Source of the DNA: Flavobacteriaceae bacterium
GTDB lineage: Bacteria; Bacteroidota; Bacteroidia; Flavobacteriales; Flavobacteriaceae
Direction: 5' to 3'
Assembly: GCA_002709185.1 (NCBI GenBank)
Contig: PAQB01000033.1
Span: forward strand, 1-50,781
Length of the DNA stretch: 50,781 nt
Shown here: in pieces, positions 1 through 9,182 of the stretch
How the letters are laid out: each line of letters opens with the position of its first letter
Position numbering within the stretch: position 1 is the first letter of the stretch
Made by a program: the position numbers and the translations under genes
The notes under the pieces: generated by a model
What the model was told of the DNA's origin: nothing
What the model saw: only the letters and a program-made list of their open reading frames with translations
Databases searched by the model: none

Positions 1-730
1 CATTAGAAATCCACCCGGTTTTTCCGTCACTCAAGCGTATTTTTGACCAAGTCCCTTGAAAAGTTTCAATCAATCGGATTTTGGCACCCTCATGCAGCTT
101 AAAAGCAGCCTCGCTTTTTAGGTTGGGCTCTAACTTAACATCAATTTCTTGACTAAACACCACGGCGTAATTTTCCGTATTAGACAAGTGTTCCTTATGA
201 AAAGTTAAACTTAGCGCAACGATAAACCCAAAAAGGGAAAGCGAACCAAGCACAAAAAACAATCGTTTTTTTCTAGTACTATACGACAAATAATAGGCTG
301 TAAAAAGACCTATAAAAATTAGCATCAAGCACACACATATGCCGGCCCAAGTATCTAACGCGAACAACTTAGCAGCAGTGTTAATAAAACTCAAAAACCC
401 TGCCTCAGGAATCGGTTCTATTTTGTCCACAGCCATTTTTTGAGCAAAAGATAAATTGTTTAAAGTCGATTTGTCTTCGGGCTTTAATAATAATGCTTTT
501 TCATAGTAATAAATTGAAGGCCCGACCCTGTTTTGTTTGTAATAGCTGTTCGCTAAATTGTAATAAATCTCAGCAGAGTGCAGCCCATTGTTAAGGATGC
601 TCTCGTAGGATTGCGCCGCCGCCGCATAGTTTCCTTCATTATATAAGCTGTTGGCCTTTTCAAAGGCCAATTCGACCTGAGAACTGACCCAAAAAAATGA
701 CCCAAAAAATAACGAAACCACTATTCTCAT
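1..730 (-). CDS. batE: BatE, TPR and SH3-like protein (partial, 3' end outside window)
   Basis: About 243 residues are visible and the stop lies beyond the left edge. The ATG follows the batD stop by one base. A short signal peptide ends near SSQ. TPR helices follow at about residues 20-95 (AEIYYNLANSYYKQNR is typical), then two membrane segments at about 128-150 and 157-176, then an SH3-like tail from about 187 ending in GKTGWIS. TPR, membrane hairpin and SH3 in this order is the BatE layout in Bacteroidota. The family is linked to aerotolerance and stress resistance and probably acts in a membrane complex with BatA-D; the molecular role is not established. It is the last visible gene of a minus-strand operon that starts at moxR. 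Confidence 0.88.
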   Translation of the reverse strand, partial: MRIVVSLFFGSFFWVSSQVELAFEKANSLYNEGNYAAAAQSYESILNNGLHSAEIYYNLANSYYKQNRVGPSIYYYEKALLLKPEDKSTLNNLSFAQKMAVDKIEPIPEAGFLSFINTAAKLFALDTWAGICVCLMLIFIGLFTAYYLSYSTRKKRLFFVLGSLSLFGFIVALSLTFHKEHLSNTENYAVVFSQEIDVKLEPNLKSEAAFKLHEGAKIRLIETFQGTWSKIRLSDGKTGWISN

Positions 731-731
731 A

Positions 732-2492
732 TCATCTTAATTGTTTGTCTAGGCGGTTAATAACTTCTGAAGCAGCACTGTAATCTTTTTTCATGTCAGA
801 ATCCTGAAGTGGCGTGTAGCGCGCCAACTCACAAGCCTCTAATAGCCCTAAAAAGCTAGAGACGTCAGCGCCTACTACAGTCTTTTCTGTTAATAAAAGT
901 TTGATTTTGTCTTTACTAAATTCGCTTGTTTCAATTTTTAGCTTCGCTTTTAGGTAATTGTGCAACGCGCGTTCAAGCGCAATATAAAAGGCCTCTTTTT
1001 TTCCAATATTTCTTTTCGCAGCGCTTAAGTATTTCCTTGCTAATTTATTGTTTTTTCTGGTTTTATTTCCTGAGATATCCAACGCTCTTTTACCTTTAAA
1101 TTTAGTATAAATAATCAAAAGCGGAATAAAAATCAAAGGCCCCAACAACAAAACCCAAAATAAGCGGCTTCCGTAAAAAAGGGGTTTATTTATTAGTTCA
1201 AGGCTTGTCGTTGTTTTAAATGACGAAAACTGACCCGAGCTTGAATTAACGGCACCTCCTTTTTCTTTTGTTGAAATAAGTCCTACAGCGGTGCTGCTGT
1301 TTGGATCAGGTTTCACAGAGATTAAAATCTGGTTTGATAGCAGTGTTTTATAGCTTTCAGAAACTGGATCAAAATAAGTGAATTCAACAGGTGAAATTGG
1401 GTAGCGCCCCGCTTCGTCTGGTACAATCGTATAATTATCGGCGGTACTCCCCAGCATCCCAGAAATTGAAATATCAATTTTTTCTAATCGCTCAGGCTCA
1501 TAAACTTCTAAAGCTGCTGGCAGATTCGGTTTTGGAAGTTTAAACAATTTTAAATTCCCGCGCCCCTTAACTTCTAATGATAAGCGGAATGCCTCTGTTG
1601 CCATTAGTTCACTTCTAGATACACCTAAATTAAAATTAAAAGAACCGACGGCTCCAGAGAAATTTTTAGGCTTTCCTTGCTCCGGCAGCGGCTTTACATT
1701 TATGATTTTTTTACCCGCAGTGACTGTTCTATTGGTTGTGGTCATCACTTGCCTTCCAAAGAAATCTCTTCGACTAGAAGGGACTTCCACGCTAACATCA
1801 AGCGCTAAAGGCTCCAACGTGAGCTTACCAGATTTTTGAGGGTACAACACCGTCTTTTTTAGAACAACGTAGCGGTAATTTTCGCCTTTATATTTTCCTT
1901 CTTTAACGGAAAGTCCATTCACAGCTATATTTTGGCTCCAAAAGTCATTGTATCGTGGCGCATCGAGCTCGCTCCATTTGCGAACGCCGGTGTTTTCTGC
2001 AACATAAAGTTTGTAAACCACAGAAATAGACTCGTTTATATAAGGGTTTGTTTTTGAAATTTCTGCCACTAAATGGATACTTTCTTCCGCAATATATTCT
2101 GGGTCGTTTGGATCCTTAGGCTTATCTACGGCAGCGGTTACGGTAATTTCAATTGGAGAGGTTTTATAGGTCACTCCTTCGACCTCAATTTTAGATTGGC
2201 CAATTACGAAAATGCCTCTTTTTATCGGCGCTAAGAAGTATGTGTAACTTTTGGAATAACTACGAACACCATTGACCCAAGAATTATTTATCGATTGGCT
2301 TGGCCCCCCTACAACCTTGAAGTTTTGAAAGCTTGGAGGTGTAAAATTATCTCCGGCCTTATTCATTTTAAAATCAATGCGCAAACGCTCATTAACACCA
2401 AGTGTTTTTTTGCTAACACTGGCCTCAAACGTGACTTGTCCCAATAGAAGATTAGACACAAACAAAGCAACATATAGCACTCGAGACTTCAT
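732..2492 (-). CDS. batD: BatD, oxygen-tolerance family membrane protein
   Basis: This 586-residue protein has a signal peptide (residues 1-19, ending LLLGQ), a long beta-rich periplasmic region, one membrane segment at about 443-465 (WVLLLGPLIFIPLLIIYTKF) and a cytoplasmic helical tail of about 120 residues. The N-terminal start VTFEASVSKKTLGVNERLRI is typical of BatD proteins, which carry repeated immunoglobulin-like modules outside the membrane. It lies between batC (3-base gap) and batE (1-base gap), so the three are very probably translated from one message. The family is assigned from sequence pattern and position. Its biochemical activity is unknown; a scaffold role for the von Willebrand A proteins BatA and BatB is an inference. 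Confidence 0.9.
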   Translation of the reverse strand: MKSRVLYVALFVSNLLLGQVTFEASVSKKTLGVNERLRIDFKMNKAGDNFTPPSFQNFKVVGGPSQSINNSWVNGVRSYSKSYTYFLAPIKRGIFVIGQSKIEVEGVTYKTSPIEITVTAAVDKPKDPNDPEYIAEESIHLVAEISKTNPYINESISVVYKLYVAENTGVRKWSELDAPRYNDFWSQNIAVNGLSVKEGKYKGENYRYVVLKKTVLYPQKSGKLTLEPLALDVSVEVPSSRRDFFGRQVMTTTNRTVTAGKKIINVKPLPEQGKPKNFSGAVGSFNFNLGVSRSELMATEAFRLSLEVKGRGNLKLFKLPKPNLPAALEVYEPERLEKIDISISGMLGSTADNYTIVPDEAGRYPISPVEFTYFDPVSESYKTLLSNQILISVKPDPNSSTAVGLISTKEKGGAVNSSSGQFSSFKTTTSLELINKPLFYGSRLFWVLLLGPLIFIPLLIIYTKFKGKRALDISGNKTRKNNKLARKYLSAAKRNIGKKEAFYIALERALHNYLKAKLKIETSEFSKDKIKLLLTEKTVVGADVSSFLGLLEACELARYTPLQDSDMKKDYSAASEVINRLDKQLR

Positions 2493-2495
2493 ACA

Positions 2496-3320
2496 CTACC
2501 AATCTTTTTCTGTTTGGACTTTAATGCCTTTCTCTTTTATAGCATTCATTTTTTCTTGGACCTTTTTCTCTTCATTATTCATGGCCTCTAGTAAGCTCTT
2601 TATTTGTTGCTTCGATAATTTTCCCGGCTGTTGCTCGGGCTTTTTGTTGTTGTCATCGTTTTTATCTCCACTTTTATCTTTAGGCTTACCGTTTTCCTTT
2701 TTTTCATCCCCATCATCAGCGGACGCTTTATCGCTATCGTTTTCTTCTTTATTTTTATCTTCTTGGTCTTGTTTTTTGTCGCTGTCTTTTTTGTTGTCTT
2801 TATCTTTTTGATTGTCTTTGTCTTCACCCCCTCCGCCTTCTTCTTTGGCACATTCTTGGGCTAGCGCCAAATTGTAGCGACTCTCGTCGTCTGAAGGGTT
2901 GTTCCTTAGTGCGTTTTTGAAAGCCTCAACCGCTTTTTTACATTGTTTGCGTTGCATCAAAGCATTGCCAATGTTGTGATAGGCGCGGTGTTTTTCTACT
3001 TTTGAGCCACTCTTTGCTGCCGCATTAAGCCGTGCTAAAGCCTCGTCATAAAGTTCAGCAGTATAATAAGCGTGACCAAGATTGTACGCCCCTTTTATAT
3101 TAGAGGGCATTTCAGAAAGCGCCATTCTGTAGTTTTTTTCTGCCGCCACAAAGGACTCGCCAACAATTGCATTTCCTTTGTATATATATTGATCAGACAG
3201 CTGCGTTGCTTTTTCGCGCTCTTGTGAAAAGCCGCAGATAGTCCAAACGGCTGCCAAGTAAAAAAACAATACACGCTTCCTTTGTTTGAGATCGATATTA
3301 AAATGGGAACTTTTATGCAT
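2496..3320 (-). CDS. batC: BatC, TPR protein with acidic-basic low-complexity tail
   Basis: This 274-residue protein has an N-terminal hydrophobic signal or anchor (about residues 17-33), TPR motifs over about 50-150 (AYNLGHAYYTAELYDEALAR; AYHNIGNALMQRKQCKKAVE), then a striking Lys/Asp/Glu-rich low-complexity tract over about 158-235, and a short helical C-terminus rich in Lys and Glu. TPR followed by a charged tail is what BatC proteins look like. The ATG overlaps the last base of batB, which suggests translational coupling. TPRs normally bind partner proteins, so BatC may hold the Bat complex together. The low-complexity tract makes the DNA at 2640-2830 look open in several frames; those extra frames are not genes. 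Confidence 0.88.
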   Translation of the reverse strand: MHKSSHFNIDLKQRKRVLFFYLAAVWTICGFSQEREKATQLSDQYIYKGNAIVGESFVAAEKNYRMALSEMPSNIKGAYNLGHAYYTAELYDEALARLNAAAKSGSKVEKHRAYHNIGNALMQRKQCKKAVEAFKNALRNNPSDDESRYNLALAQECAKEEGGGGEDKDNQKDKDNKKDSDKKQDQEDKNKEENDSDKASADDGDEKKENGKPKDKSGDKNDDNNKKPEQQPGKLSKQQIKSLLEAMNNEEKKVQEKMNAIKEKGIKVQTEKDW

Positions 3321-4357
3321 TATAAATTTTCGTTAAATAAATTAAGCCGCTTGAGCCAAGCCGTCTTTCGTTCTAAAAACAGAACATCCAAAATTAAGAA
3401 GAAAAGGCCCAATCCCAAAAACCATTGAAATTGATCCTTAAACTCAGAAAACGTCTTGGCCTCAAACTCCTTTTTTTCCAAATTATTTAAAATTTCAGAA
3501 AATTTTTCAGTTACTTGTTTTGTGTTCTGACCCTGTATAAATAAGCCATTTGCTTTTTCGGCAATTGCGGTTAATGTTTTTGCGTTTAACTTTGTGATAA
3601 CGGTTTCGCCTTTTTGGTTTTTTTTGTATCGCATGACAATACCATTTCTTTTTAATGGAATCGGCCCTCCCTTTTCACTTCCAACGCCAATAGTAAAAAT
3701 TCTTATTCCCTCTTTTGCAGCCGCTTTTGCAACATCAAGGCTGAGGTCTTTGTGGTCTTCCCCATCTGAAATGATAACCAAAACACGATTCGTCTGTTCT
3801 GCATCATTAAAATAGGTTCTGGAAAGCTGAATGGCCTCGTCAATGGCGGTTCCTTGAGAAGACAACATTTCTGTATTCATGTTTTGAAGAAACATTTTAG
3901 CGGCCGCATAATCTGTAGTGATAGGCAGTTGAGGAACCGCCTTGCCGGCATATGCAATAATACCGACACGATCACTCACAAGTTTATTGATGATTTGTGC
4001 CGTTAATTGTTGTGCCTTTTCTAATCGGCTTGGCGCAACATCCTCAGCAAGCATGCTTTTAGAAACATCGATTGCAAATACAACGTCTACTCCCTCTCGC
4101 TTGATCGTTTCAAGCTTGGTACCGACTTTTGGGTTCATAAGCGCGATGCAAAAGCAAACCACTGCTAAGCTCAAAACTACAAGCTTAAGCGTCGCCTTAA
4201 ATCGGGACTGGCTTGGACTCAGCCGTTTTAATAAATCATCAGAGGCGTAAAGCTGCTTCGTTTTTCGCTTCCACAATGCGTTCCACAAAAACAAGATCAC
4301 CATTCCCACAACAAGGAAAAGCAACCAAAACCATATGTCTTCTTCTAATTGAAACAT
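3320..4357 (-). CDS. batB: BatB, von Willebrand factor A membrane protein
   Basis: This 345-residue protein has membrane segments near residues 8-28 and 57-74, then a von Willebrand A domain with an intact metal-ion site: DVSKS at 97-101 and the later conserved TAIDEA and ISDGEDH segments. A final membrane helix lies near the C-terminus (FLGLGLFFLILDVLFLE). Unlike BatA, the C-terminal part carries a longer linker (KKNQKGETVITKLNAKTL). It directly follows batA with no gap and overlaps batC by one base. VWA domains bind partner proteins through a divalent metal, and BatA/BatB pairs are thought to form a periplasmic complex with TPR partners. Confidence 0.92.
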   Translation of the reverse strand: MFQLEEDIWFWLLFLVVGMVILFLWNALWKRKTKQLYASDDLLKRLSPSQSRFKATLKLVVLSLAVVCFCIALMNPKVGTKLETIKREGVDVVFAIDVSKSMLAEDVAPSRLEKAQQLTAQIINKLVSDRVGIIAYAGKAVPQLPITTDYAAAKMFLQNMNTEMLSSQGTAIDEAIQLSRTYFNDAEQTNRVLVIISDGEDHKDLSLDVAKAAAKEGIRIFTIGVGSEKGGPIPLKRNGIVMRYKKNQKGETVITKLNAKTLTAIAEKANGLFIQGQNTKQVTEKFSEILNNLEKKEFEAKTFSEFKDQFQWFLGLGLFFLILDVLFLERKTAWLKRLNLFNENL

Positions 4358-5362
4358 TTATATAAAACTTCTTAAAATAGTGTGTCTAATTATAAACTCG
4401 AAGATCAAAAACCCAAGGGCCCACAAAACAAAAGGACGGAATTTTTCTTCATAGTTGTAATATTTAAACTCTTCAATATCCGTTTTTTCCAGTTGGTCAA
4501 TTTCTTCATAAATAGCCTCTAATTTTTTATTGTCGGTTGCTCTGAAATATTTTCCACCTGTCTCTTCGGCAATTTCCTTGAGAAGTACCTCATCTATTTC
4601 GACTTGTACTCTAGCGTATTGAAACACACCATTATTCAGCGCAACAGGGGACAACGCCATTCCATTACTCCCAAGGCCAACAGTGTAGGTCTTGATGCCG
4701 TATTCTACGGCCAGCTCACTGGCCGTCTTGGGGTCAATAAATCCGGAGTTATTTACACCATCGGTTAGCAAAATTATAATTTTACTTTTGGCTCTGCTGT
4801 CTTTAATTCTATTTACAGCTGTCGCAAGCCCCATTCCAATAGCCGTACCCCCAGTGATGATGTTGTTGTACTTAATGTCTTGCATTGCACTGAGCACAAT
4901 ACCTTTGTCGCTGGTAACCGGAGTTCTTGTATAGCTTTCCCCCGCATATTCCACAAGGCCAATACGATCGTTTGGCCTGCGCTTAATAAAGCGGCTCGCT
5001 ACATTTTTTAGCGCCTCTAAGCGACTTGGCTTTAAATCCTTGGCCAACATGCTGGCCGAAACGTCAATAGCCATAACAATGTCAATGCCTCGTGTTGTTT
5101 TTGTTTTTGTTGAAACATCAACCGTTTGAGGCCTCGCCAATGCGATTACAATAAGTGCAATTGCGCCCATTCTTAGGATAAAAAGAAAATGTCTTAACCT
5201 TCCCCAAAAATCGTTTTTTCCCTCAAGGCCATCCAGGGTGGACACAGATAAATCTGCATTTTGTTGTTTGTGCTTTAAAACATGCCAAACAATCAACAAA
5301 GGAATTGTCAAGAGCAACCAAAAAAATGCGCTATGTGTAAATTCTATTCCTTTAAACATCAA
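4358..5362 (-). CDS. batA: BatA, von Willebrand factor A membrane protein
   Basis: This 334-residue protein has two N-terminal membrane segments (about residues 11-27 and 59-78), a VWA domain with the metal site DVSASML starting at Asp100 and the downstream LTDGVNNSG and GGTAIG motifs, and a final membrane segment near 310-330. The order of helices around the VWA domain matches BatA/BatB. The ATG overlaps the stop of the upstream 552-residue gene by four bases, and batB starts directly after its stop. Asp100, Ser102 and Ser104 are intact, so it should bind metal. The call is secure at family level; the partner is inferred from the operon. Confidence 0.92.
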   Translation of the reverse strand: MMFKGIEFTHSAFFWLLLTIPLLIVWHVLKHKQQNADLSVSTLDGLEGKNDFWGRLRHFLFILRMGAIALIVIALARPQTVDVSTKTKTTRGIDIVMAIDVSASMLAKDLKPSRLEALKNVASRFIKRRPNDRIGLVEYAGESYTRTPVTSDKGIVLSAMQDIKYNNIITGGTAIGMGLATAVNRIKDSRAKSKIIILLTDGVNNSGFIDPKTASELAVEYGIKTYTVGLGSNGMALSPVALNNGVFQYARVQVEIDEVLLKEIAEETGGKYFRATDNKKLEAIYEEIDQLEKTDIEEFKYYNYEEKFRPFVLWALGFLIFEFIIRHTILRSFI

Positions 5363-7017
5363 TTTTTATTTAGTTTGACAAGTTCTACAGAATTTAAAAT
5401 TCGTTTCGAAATCTTAACCGCATATGGATCATTGGCATCCCATATAATAATGAGTTGTTGCAACAGATCTTGAGCAGAAAAGCCAAGAATTATAAATTCA
5501 GCATCTGTTGTTTTATCTCCCTCAAAAATATAATTAGCGGTGCCGTAGGTTTTCATCCCCTCTTGTCCACTTGGGGTTAGAAACACATCGTTTCTTGGCA
5601 GCATATTTGATGCGTCTTGATTTTCTAAACGGGTCAATTCGTCTTCAGCAATCTGCATAAGATCTACACCATTTTGATCTTGAGCCCCGGATGATTCTGT
5701 CGTTTTCTTGGAGCTTTTAACAAGAATTTCTAAAGGCACCTTATCATTGTCAAAAAGAAACTTTTTAACACTGAGGTTAGGGCTGTTTTTTTGTAATGAA
5801 TCTTCAAACTCACGGCTCAAAACTTTAGGGGTTTCTAAACGAATTCCAGGGGCACCATACTCGCTGGAAATCCACCTTCCTTCCATCAATAACTTACTAG
5901 GGTGGCGTAAAATGGTGTCTTTTACAGTTGTAAAACCAAAATACAAGCCAGCGCATAAAAAACCTAAAATTAAGGCCCCTAAAAAAACACCTAACCCCCA
6001 CTTAATTCTTTTTTGTTGTTTCTTTTTGTGTAATTGTTTTTGATATTCTACAGTTTGCTCCAACTCGACTTCCGTTGGCGCAGGCAGCCCCGCCCTGACA
6101 AGGCCAATCTCTCGGGTTATAATTTGTTTGTCTAAACGAATAATTTCAAATTCGGGATTGGATTTTGCAAATTTTACCAGGTCGGCTCTTTTCAGCGTTA
6201 GCTCAAGATTTTTTAGTGTTTCATCATGTAAAACGATGGCTTTTGAGCGGCTCAGGCCTTTAAGCTTCTCAAGCAGTTCCTCTGTGGTGCTTTCAAGGGA
6301 TTGATCGTATACCTTTTCGTTGAGATATTTACGAAGTATAAACGTGAGTTCAGAATAAAAAGATTTGACCGTTTCTTTTTTAAAGTGTGTTTTTTCATCT
6401 AGTTTTTCTAATGCGATTTTGGCTTGTTCATAAGGGGGAAGCGCAGCAATTTTTTCGTCCTCCGTTAGCCCTTTTTTTCTAAATATAAAGTAATACCAGA
6501 TTATAGCTCCAACAATAATAATCCCAACCAACGCCCATTTCATTATACCCCAAAAATCAGTTTTATTTCTCACCTTAAAAATAGGTTTGATTCCATAAAG
6601 CTTTTGTTTGGCAGTATCAACTTTAACCGGCAGCACTTCAATTTTGACAGAATCTGAAAAGAAAGTTTTGTCGCCAATTAAAATTTTTTGCTTTGGAATG
6701 ATGTATGATCCAGAATCAAATTGTGTGAGCCGATATTTCTTTAATAGCCTAAGCCGAAGGGTATTTGACAAGGTATCAGTTTTATAATTTTCTACCACCT
6801 CCATTGCGCCAAAAGTTGGGCTTTTTGGAAATACAACCATGGCCGCGCTGTCCACTTCTACCTCCAAGGCATATGACAAGGCCTCCCCAATTTTAATCGC
6901 TGTAGAATCTACGGATGTCTTAATTTGAGCATTTACAGAAAAGCTAAAAAGCACAAGCCCAAGCAAGCTCCAATGGTGCTTTAGGGAATTTAATAATGAT
7001 TTTATTTCTTTTGACAT
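5359..7017 (-). CDS. Two-span membrane protein of the bat operon, DUF4381-like core with C-terminal extension
   Basis: This 552-residue protein has an N-terminal signal-like helix (about residues 17-30, ending VNAQ), a beta-rich outside domain (31-150), a membrane helix at about 157-179, a cytoplasmic helical region (190-320) with the PYEQAKIALEKLDE segment seen in DUF4381/BatD-like proteins of such clusters, a second helix at about 338-362, and an extra domain of about 185 residues to the end. That last domain (WISSEYGAPGIRLETPKVL onward) is not one I recognise. It sits between the DUF58 gene and batA, overlapping batA by four bases, where Bacteroidota usually have a poorly named membrane gene. 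The function is unknown; membership of the MoxR-Bat complex is inferred. Confidence 0.8.
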   Translation of the reverse strand: MSKEIKSLLNSLKHHWSLLGLVLFSFSVNAQIKTSVDSTAIKIGEALSYALEVEVDSAAMVVFPKSPTFGAMEVVENYKTDTLSNTLRLRLLKKYRLTQFDSGSYIIPKQKILIGDKTFFSDSVKIEVLPVKVDTAKQKLYGIKPIFKVRNKTDFWGIMKWALVGIIIVGAIIWYYFIFRKKGLTEDEKIAALPPYEQAKIALEKLDEKTHFKKETVKSFYSELTFILRKYLNEKVYDQSLESTTEELLEKLKGLSRSKAIVLHDETLKNLELTLKRADLVKFAKSNPEFEIIRLDKQIITREIGLVRAGLPAPTEVELEQTVEYQKQLHKKKQQKRIKWGLGVFLGALILGFLCAGLYFGFTTVKDTILRHPSKLLMEGRWISSEYGAPGIRLETPKVLSREFEDSLQKNSPNLSVKKFLFDNDKVPLEILVKSSKKTTESSGAQDQNGVDLMQIAEDELTRLENQDASNMLPRNDVFLTPSGQEGMKTYGTANYIFEGDKTTDAEFIILGFSAQDLLQQLIIIWDANDPYAVKISKRILNSVELVKLNKN

Positions 7018-7024
7018 TTGAGAG

Positions 7025-7888
7025 TTATCTTTGCTTGAAATAGCCCAGTAATTTTTTAACGTAACTTTCGTCTGTTCGGCAGTCTAAAAAACCAGCTCCA
7101 GCCTTTTTAAAGTTGTCTTGAAAGTAATCAACTCGATTACGTTGGCGTTTCGCGTATTTTTCCCTTACGCTTTTAAGTGCGGTATTTACCAAAAAGGATT
7201 TCCCCGTTTCCTGGTCTACCATTTGAACGACGCCTAAATTTGGAATTTCAACTTCATTTTTATCATAAACTCGAATGCCCGTGATATCGTGCTTGCCTGC
7301 GACGATTTTTAAATTCCGTTTATAGTTTGTGCCCATAAAATCAGAGATTAAAAAAACAATGGCTTTTTTCTTCATTACGCTTGACAAAAAGCGAAGCGCT
7401 TCAGCAATGTTTGTCTTTTTATTTTTTGGTTTAAATTCAAGAAGTTCACGAATGATCCTGAGCACGTGAGAACGGCCCTTTTTTGGCGGTATAAAAAGTT
7501 CAACCTCATCCGAAAAGAGAATCAGACCAATTTTATCATTGTTTTGGGTCGCCGAAAACGCAAGTGTGGCAGCAATTTCTGTCACAAATTCATCTTTGAA
7601 TTGCTCATGAGTCCCAAATTGTTTTGAGCCAGAAACGTCCACCGCCAATACCATAGTAAGCTCACGCTCTTCTTCAAATATTTTGACATGAGGCGCGTTA
7701 TACCTCGCGGTCACGTTCCAGTCAATATTTCTAATGTCATCGCCATATTGGTATTGGCGGACTTCAGAAAAAGTCATTCCGCGGCCTTTAAATGTAGAAT
7801 GGTACTCGCCCCCAAAAACATGGTCGGAAAGTCGCCGCGTCTTGATCTCAATTTTACGAACTTTTTGTAATAACTCTTTCGTGTCCAT
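7025..7888 (-). CDS. DUF58 / VWA-like domain protein
   Basis: This 287-residue cytosolic protein has no signal or membrane helix. The DUF58 signature is clear in the N-terminal half: GRGMTFSEVRQYQYGDDIRN and IDWNVTARYNAPHVK. A VWA-like fold follows, with an intact metal site DVSGS at residues 84-88. It lies 45 bases after moxR and 7 bases before the next membrane gene. MoxR-DUF58-VWA groups are found widely and are thought to act as ATP-driven chaperones for metal loading or assembly of protein complexes. DUF58 proteins are the usual partner of the MoxR ATPase. The substrate of this system is not known. Confidence 0.93.
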   Translation of the reverse strand: MDTKELLQKVRKIEIKTRRLSDHVFGGEYHSTFKGRGMTFSEVRQYQYGDDIRNIDWNVTARYNAPHVKIFEEERELTMVLAVDVSGSKQFGTHEQFKDEFVTEIAATLAFSATQNNDKIGLILFSDEVELFIPPKKGRSHVLRIIRELLEFKPKNKKTNIAEALRFLSSVMKKKAIVFLISDFMGTNYKRNLKIVAGKHDITGIRVYDKNEVEIPNLGVVQMVDQETGKSFLVNTALKSVREKYAKRQRNRVDYFQDNFKKAGAGFLDCRTDESYVKKLLGYFKQR

Positions 7889-7933
7889 TTAGGGAATTTA
7901 TGACCGATTAAATGCGGCTCAAAAAAAAGGCGC

Positions 7934-8938
7934 TTAGGGCACTTCAATGATGTTTATAATTTTATTTACAATGTCTTCAGACGTAATATTTTCTGCCTCT
8001 GCCTCATAGGTGATTCCAACACGATGGCGCAACACGTCTAGAACAACAGCACGTACATCTTCAGGGATCACATAGCCTCGGCGTTTTATAAAGGCATAGC
8101 ATTTTGCTGAGGTCGCCAAGTTTATACTCCCCCTAGGAGAGGCTCCAAATGAAATTAGCGGCTTTAAATCAGCCAAATTGTAACGCTCCGGATAGCGGGT
8201 CGCAAAGATAATGTCTAGTATATACCGCTCAATTTTTTCGTCCATATAGACCTCACGGACGGCTTTTTGTGCCGCTAAAATTTCATTGATTTTGACGACG
8301 GGCTTAATTTTTTCAAAAGCTCCGTTTAAATTTGCACGTACGATATGTTGTTCGTCATCTAACTTTGGATAATCAATGACGGTTTTTAGCATAAAACGGT
8401 CTATTTGTGCTTCAGGTAACGGATAAGTACCTTCTTGTTCAACAGGATTCTGGGTCGCCATTACCAGAAAGGGCTTGTCTAAAACGAAAGTATCATCTCC
8501 AATAGTTACTTGCTTTTCCTGCATGGCTTCCAGTAGCGCCGACTGCACCTTAGCAGGGGCTCGGTTTATTTCATCCGCCAAGACAAAATTTGCAAAAATA
8601 GGACCCTTTTTAATTGTAAAATCATTGGCCTTCATATTGTAAATAAGGGTTCCCGTGACATCGGCAGGAAGTAAATCTGGGGTAAACTGAATGCGGCTAA
8701 AGCTGCCCGCAACGGCTTGAGACAAGGTATTTATCGCCAAAGTTTTGGCCAGTCCCGGCACCCCTTCAAGCAAAACATGGCCTTGACCCAGCAAACCAAT
8801 CAATAGCCGTTCGATCATGTGCTTTTGGCCAACAATAACCTTGTTCATTTCAAGCGTTAGGAGGTCAACGAAGGCGCTTTGTTTTTCAATTTTTTCATTA
8901 ATCGCCTTAATGTCAATAGATTTAGATTGTTCTTCCAT
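7934..8938 (-). CDS. MoxR-family AAA+ ATPase
   Basis: This 334-residue AAA+ ATPase of the MoxR (AAA_3) type has Walker A GVPGLAKT at residues 59-66, Walker B FVLADEINRAP with Asp122 and Glu123, sensor 1 around VMATQNP, and the arginine-finger region near IDRFMLK. The C-terminal lid (SFGASPRGSINLA) is the usual MoxR form. It is the first gene of the minus-strand bat operon. The 244 bases upstream separate it from the helix-hairpin-helix gene, so the operon promoter should lie there, although no clean TTTG/TAnnTTTG pair is visible. MoxR proteins are chaperone-like and work with VWA-domain partners, here DUF58, BatA and BatB. Confidence 0.95.
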   Translation of the reverse strand: MEEQSKSIDIKAINEKIEKQSAFVDLLTLEMNKVIVGQKHMIERLLIGLLGQGHVLLEGVPGLAKTLAINTLSQAVAGSFSRIQFTPDLLPADVTGTLIYNMKANDFTIKKGPIFANFVLADEINRAPAKVQSALLEAMQEKQVTIGDDTFVLDKPFLVMATQNPVEQEGTYPLPEAQIDRFMLKTVIDYPKLDDEQHIVRANLNGAFEKIKPVVKINEILAAQKAVREVYMDEKIERYILDIIFATRYPERYNLADLKPLISFGASPRGSINLATSAKCYAFIKRRGYVIPEDVRAVVLDVLRHRVGITYEAEAENITSEDIVNKIINIIEVP

Positions 8939-9182
8939 ATTTAACTCTGTCTTTGGTCTTTATAAATACCTCAAAATTTATAAAATTAAACTTCTTAATG
9001 TTGTTATTAATAATTGGTTAAAAATAAAGAATTTTTTCAGATGAAAAACCCATTTAGTTTTCAATTATGCTCTAAAAATCATGCCAAAAGTAATATTTTT
9101 TCAATTTATTACAGTTAAACCTTATCGGCTTTCCGCGGCTTAAGCACTACCGCCAATAAAATGATTACCCCCCCCCTGTCTA

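Noticed and set aside
2377..2864. Open frames on the plus strand and in another minus frame across batC
   Set aside because: They come from the Lys/Asp/Glu low-complexity tract of batC, which leaves few stop codons in other frames. They have no family pattern and run antisense to a solid gene.
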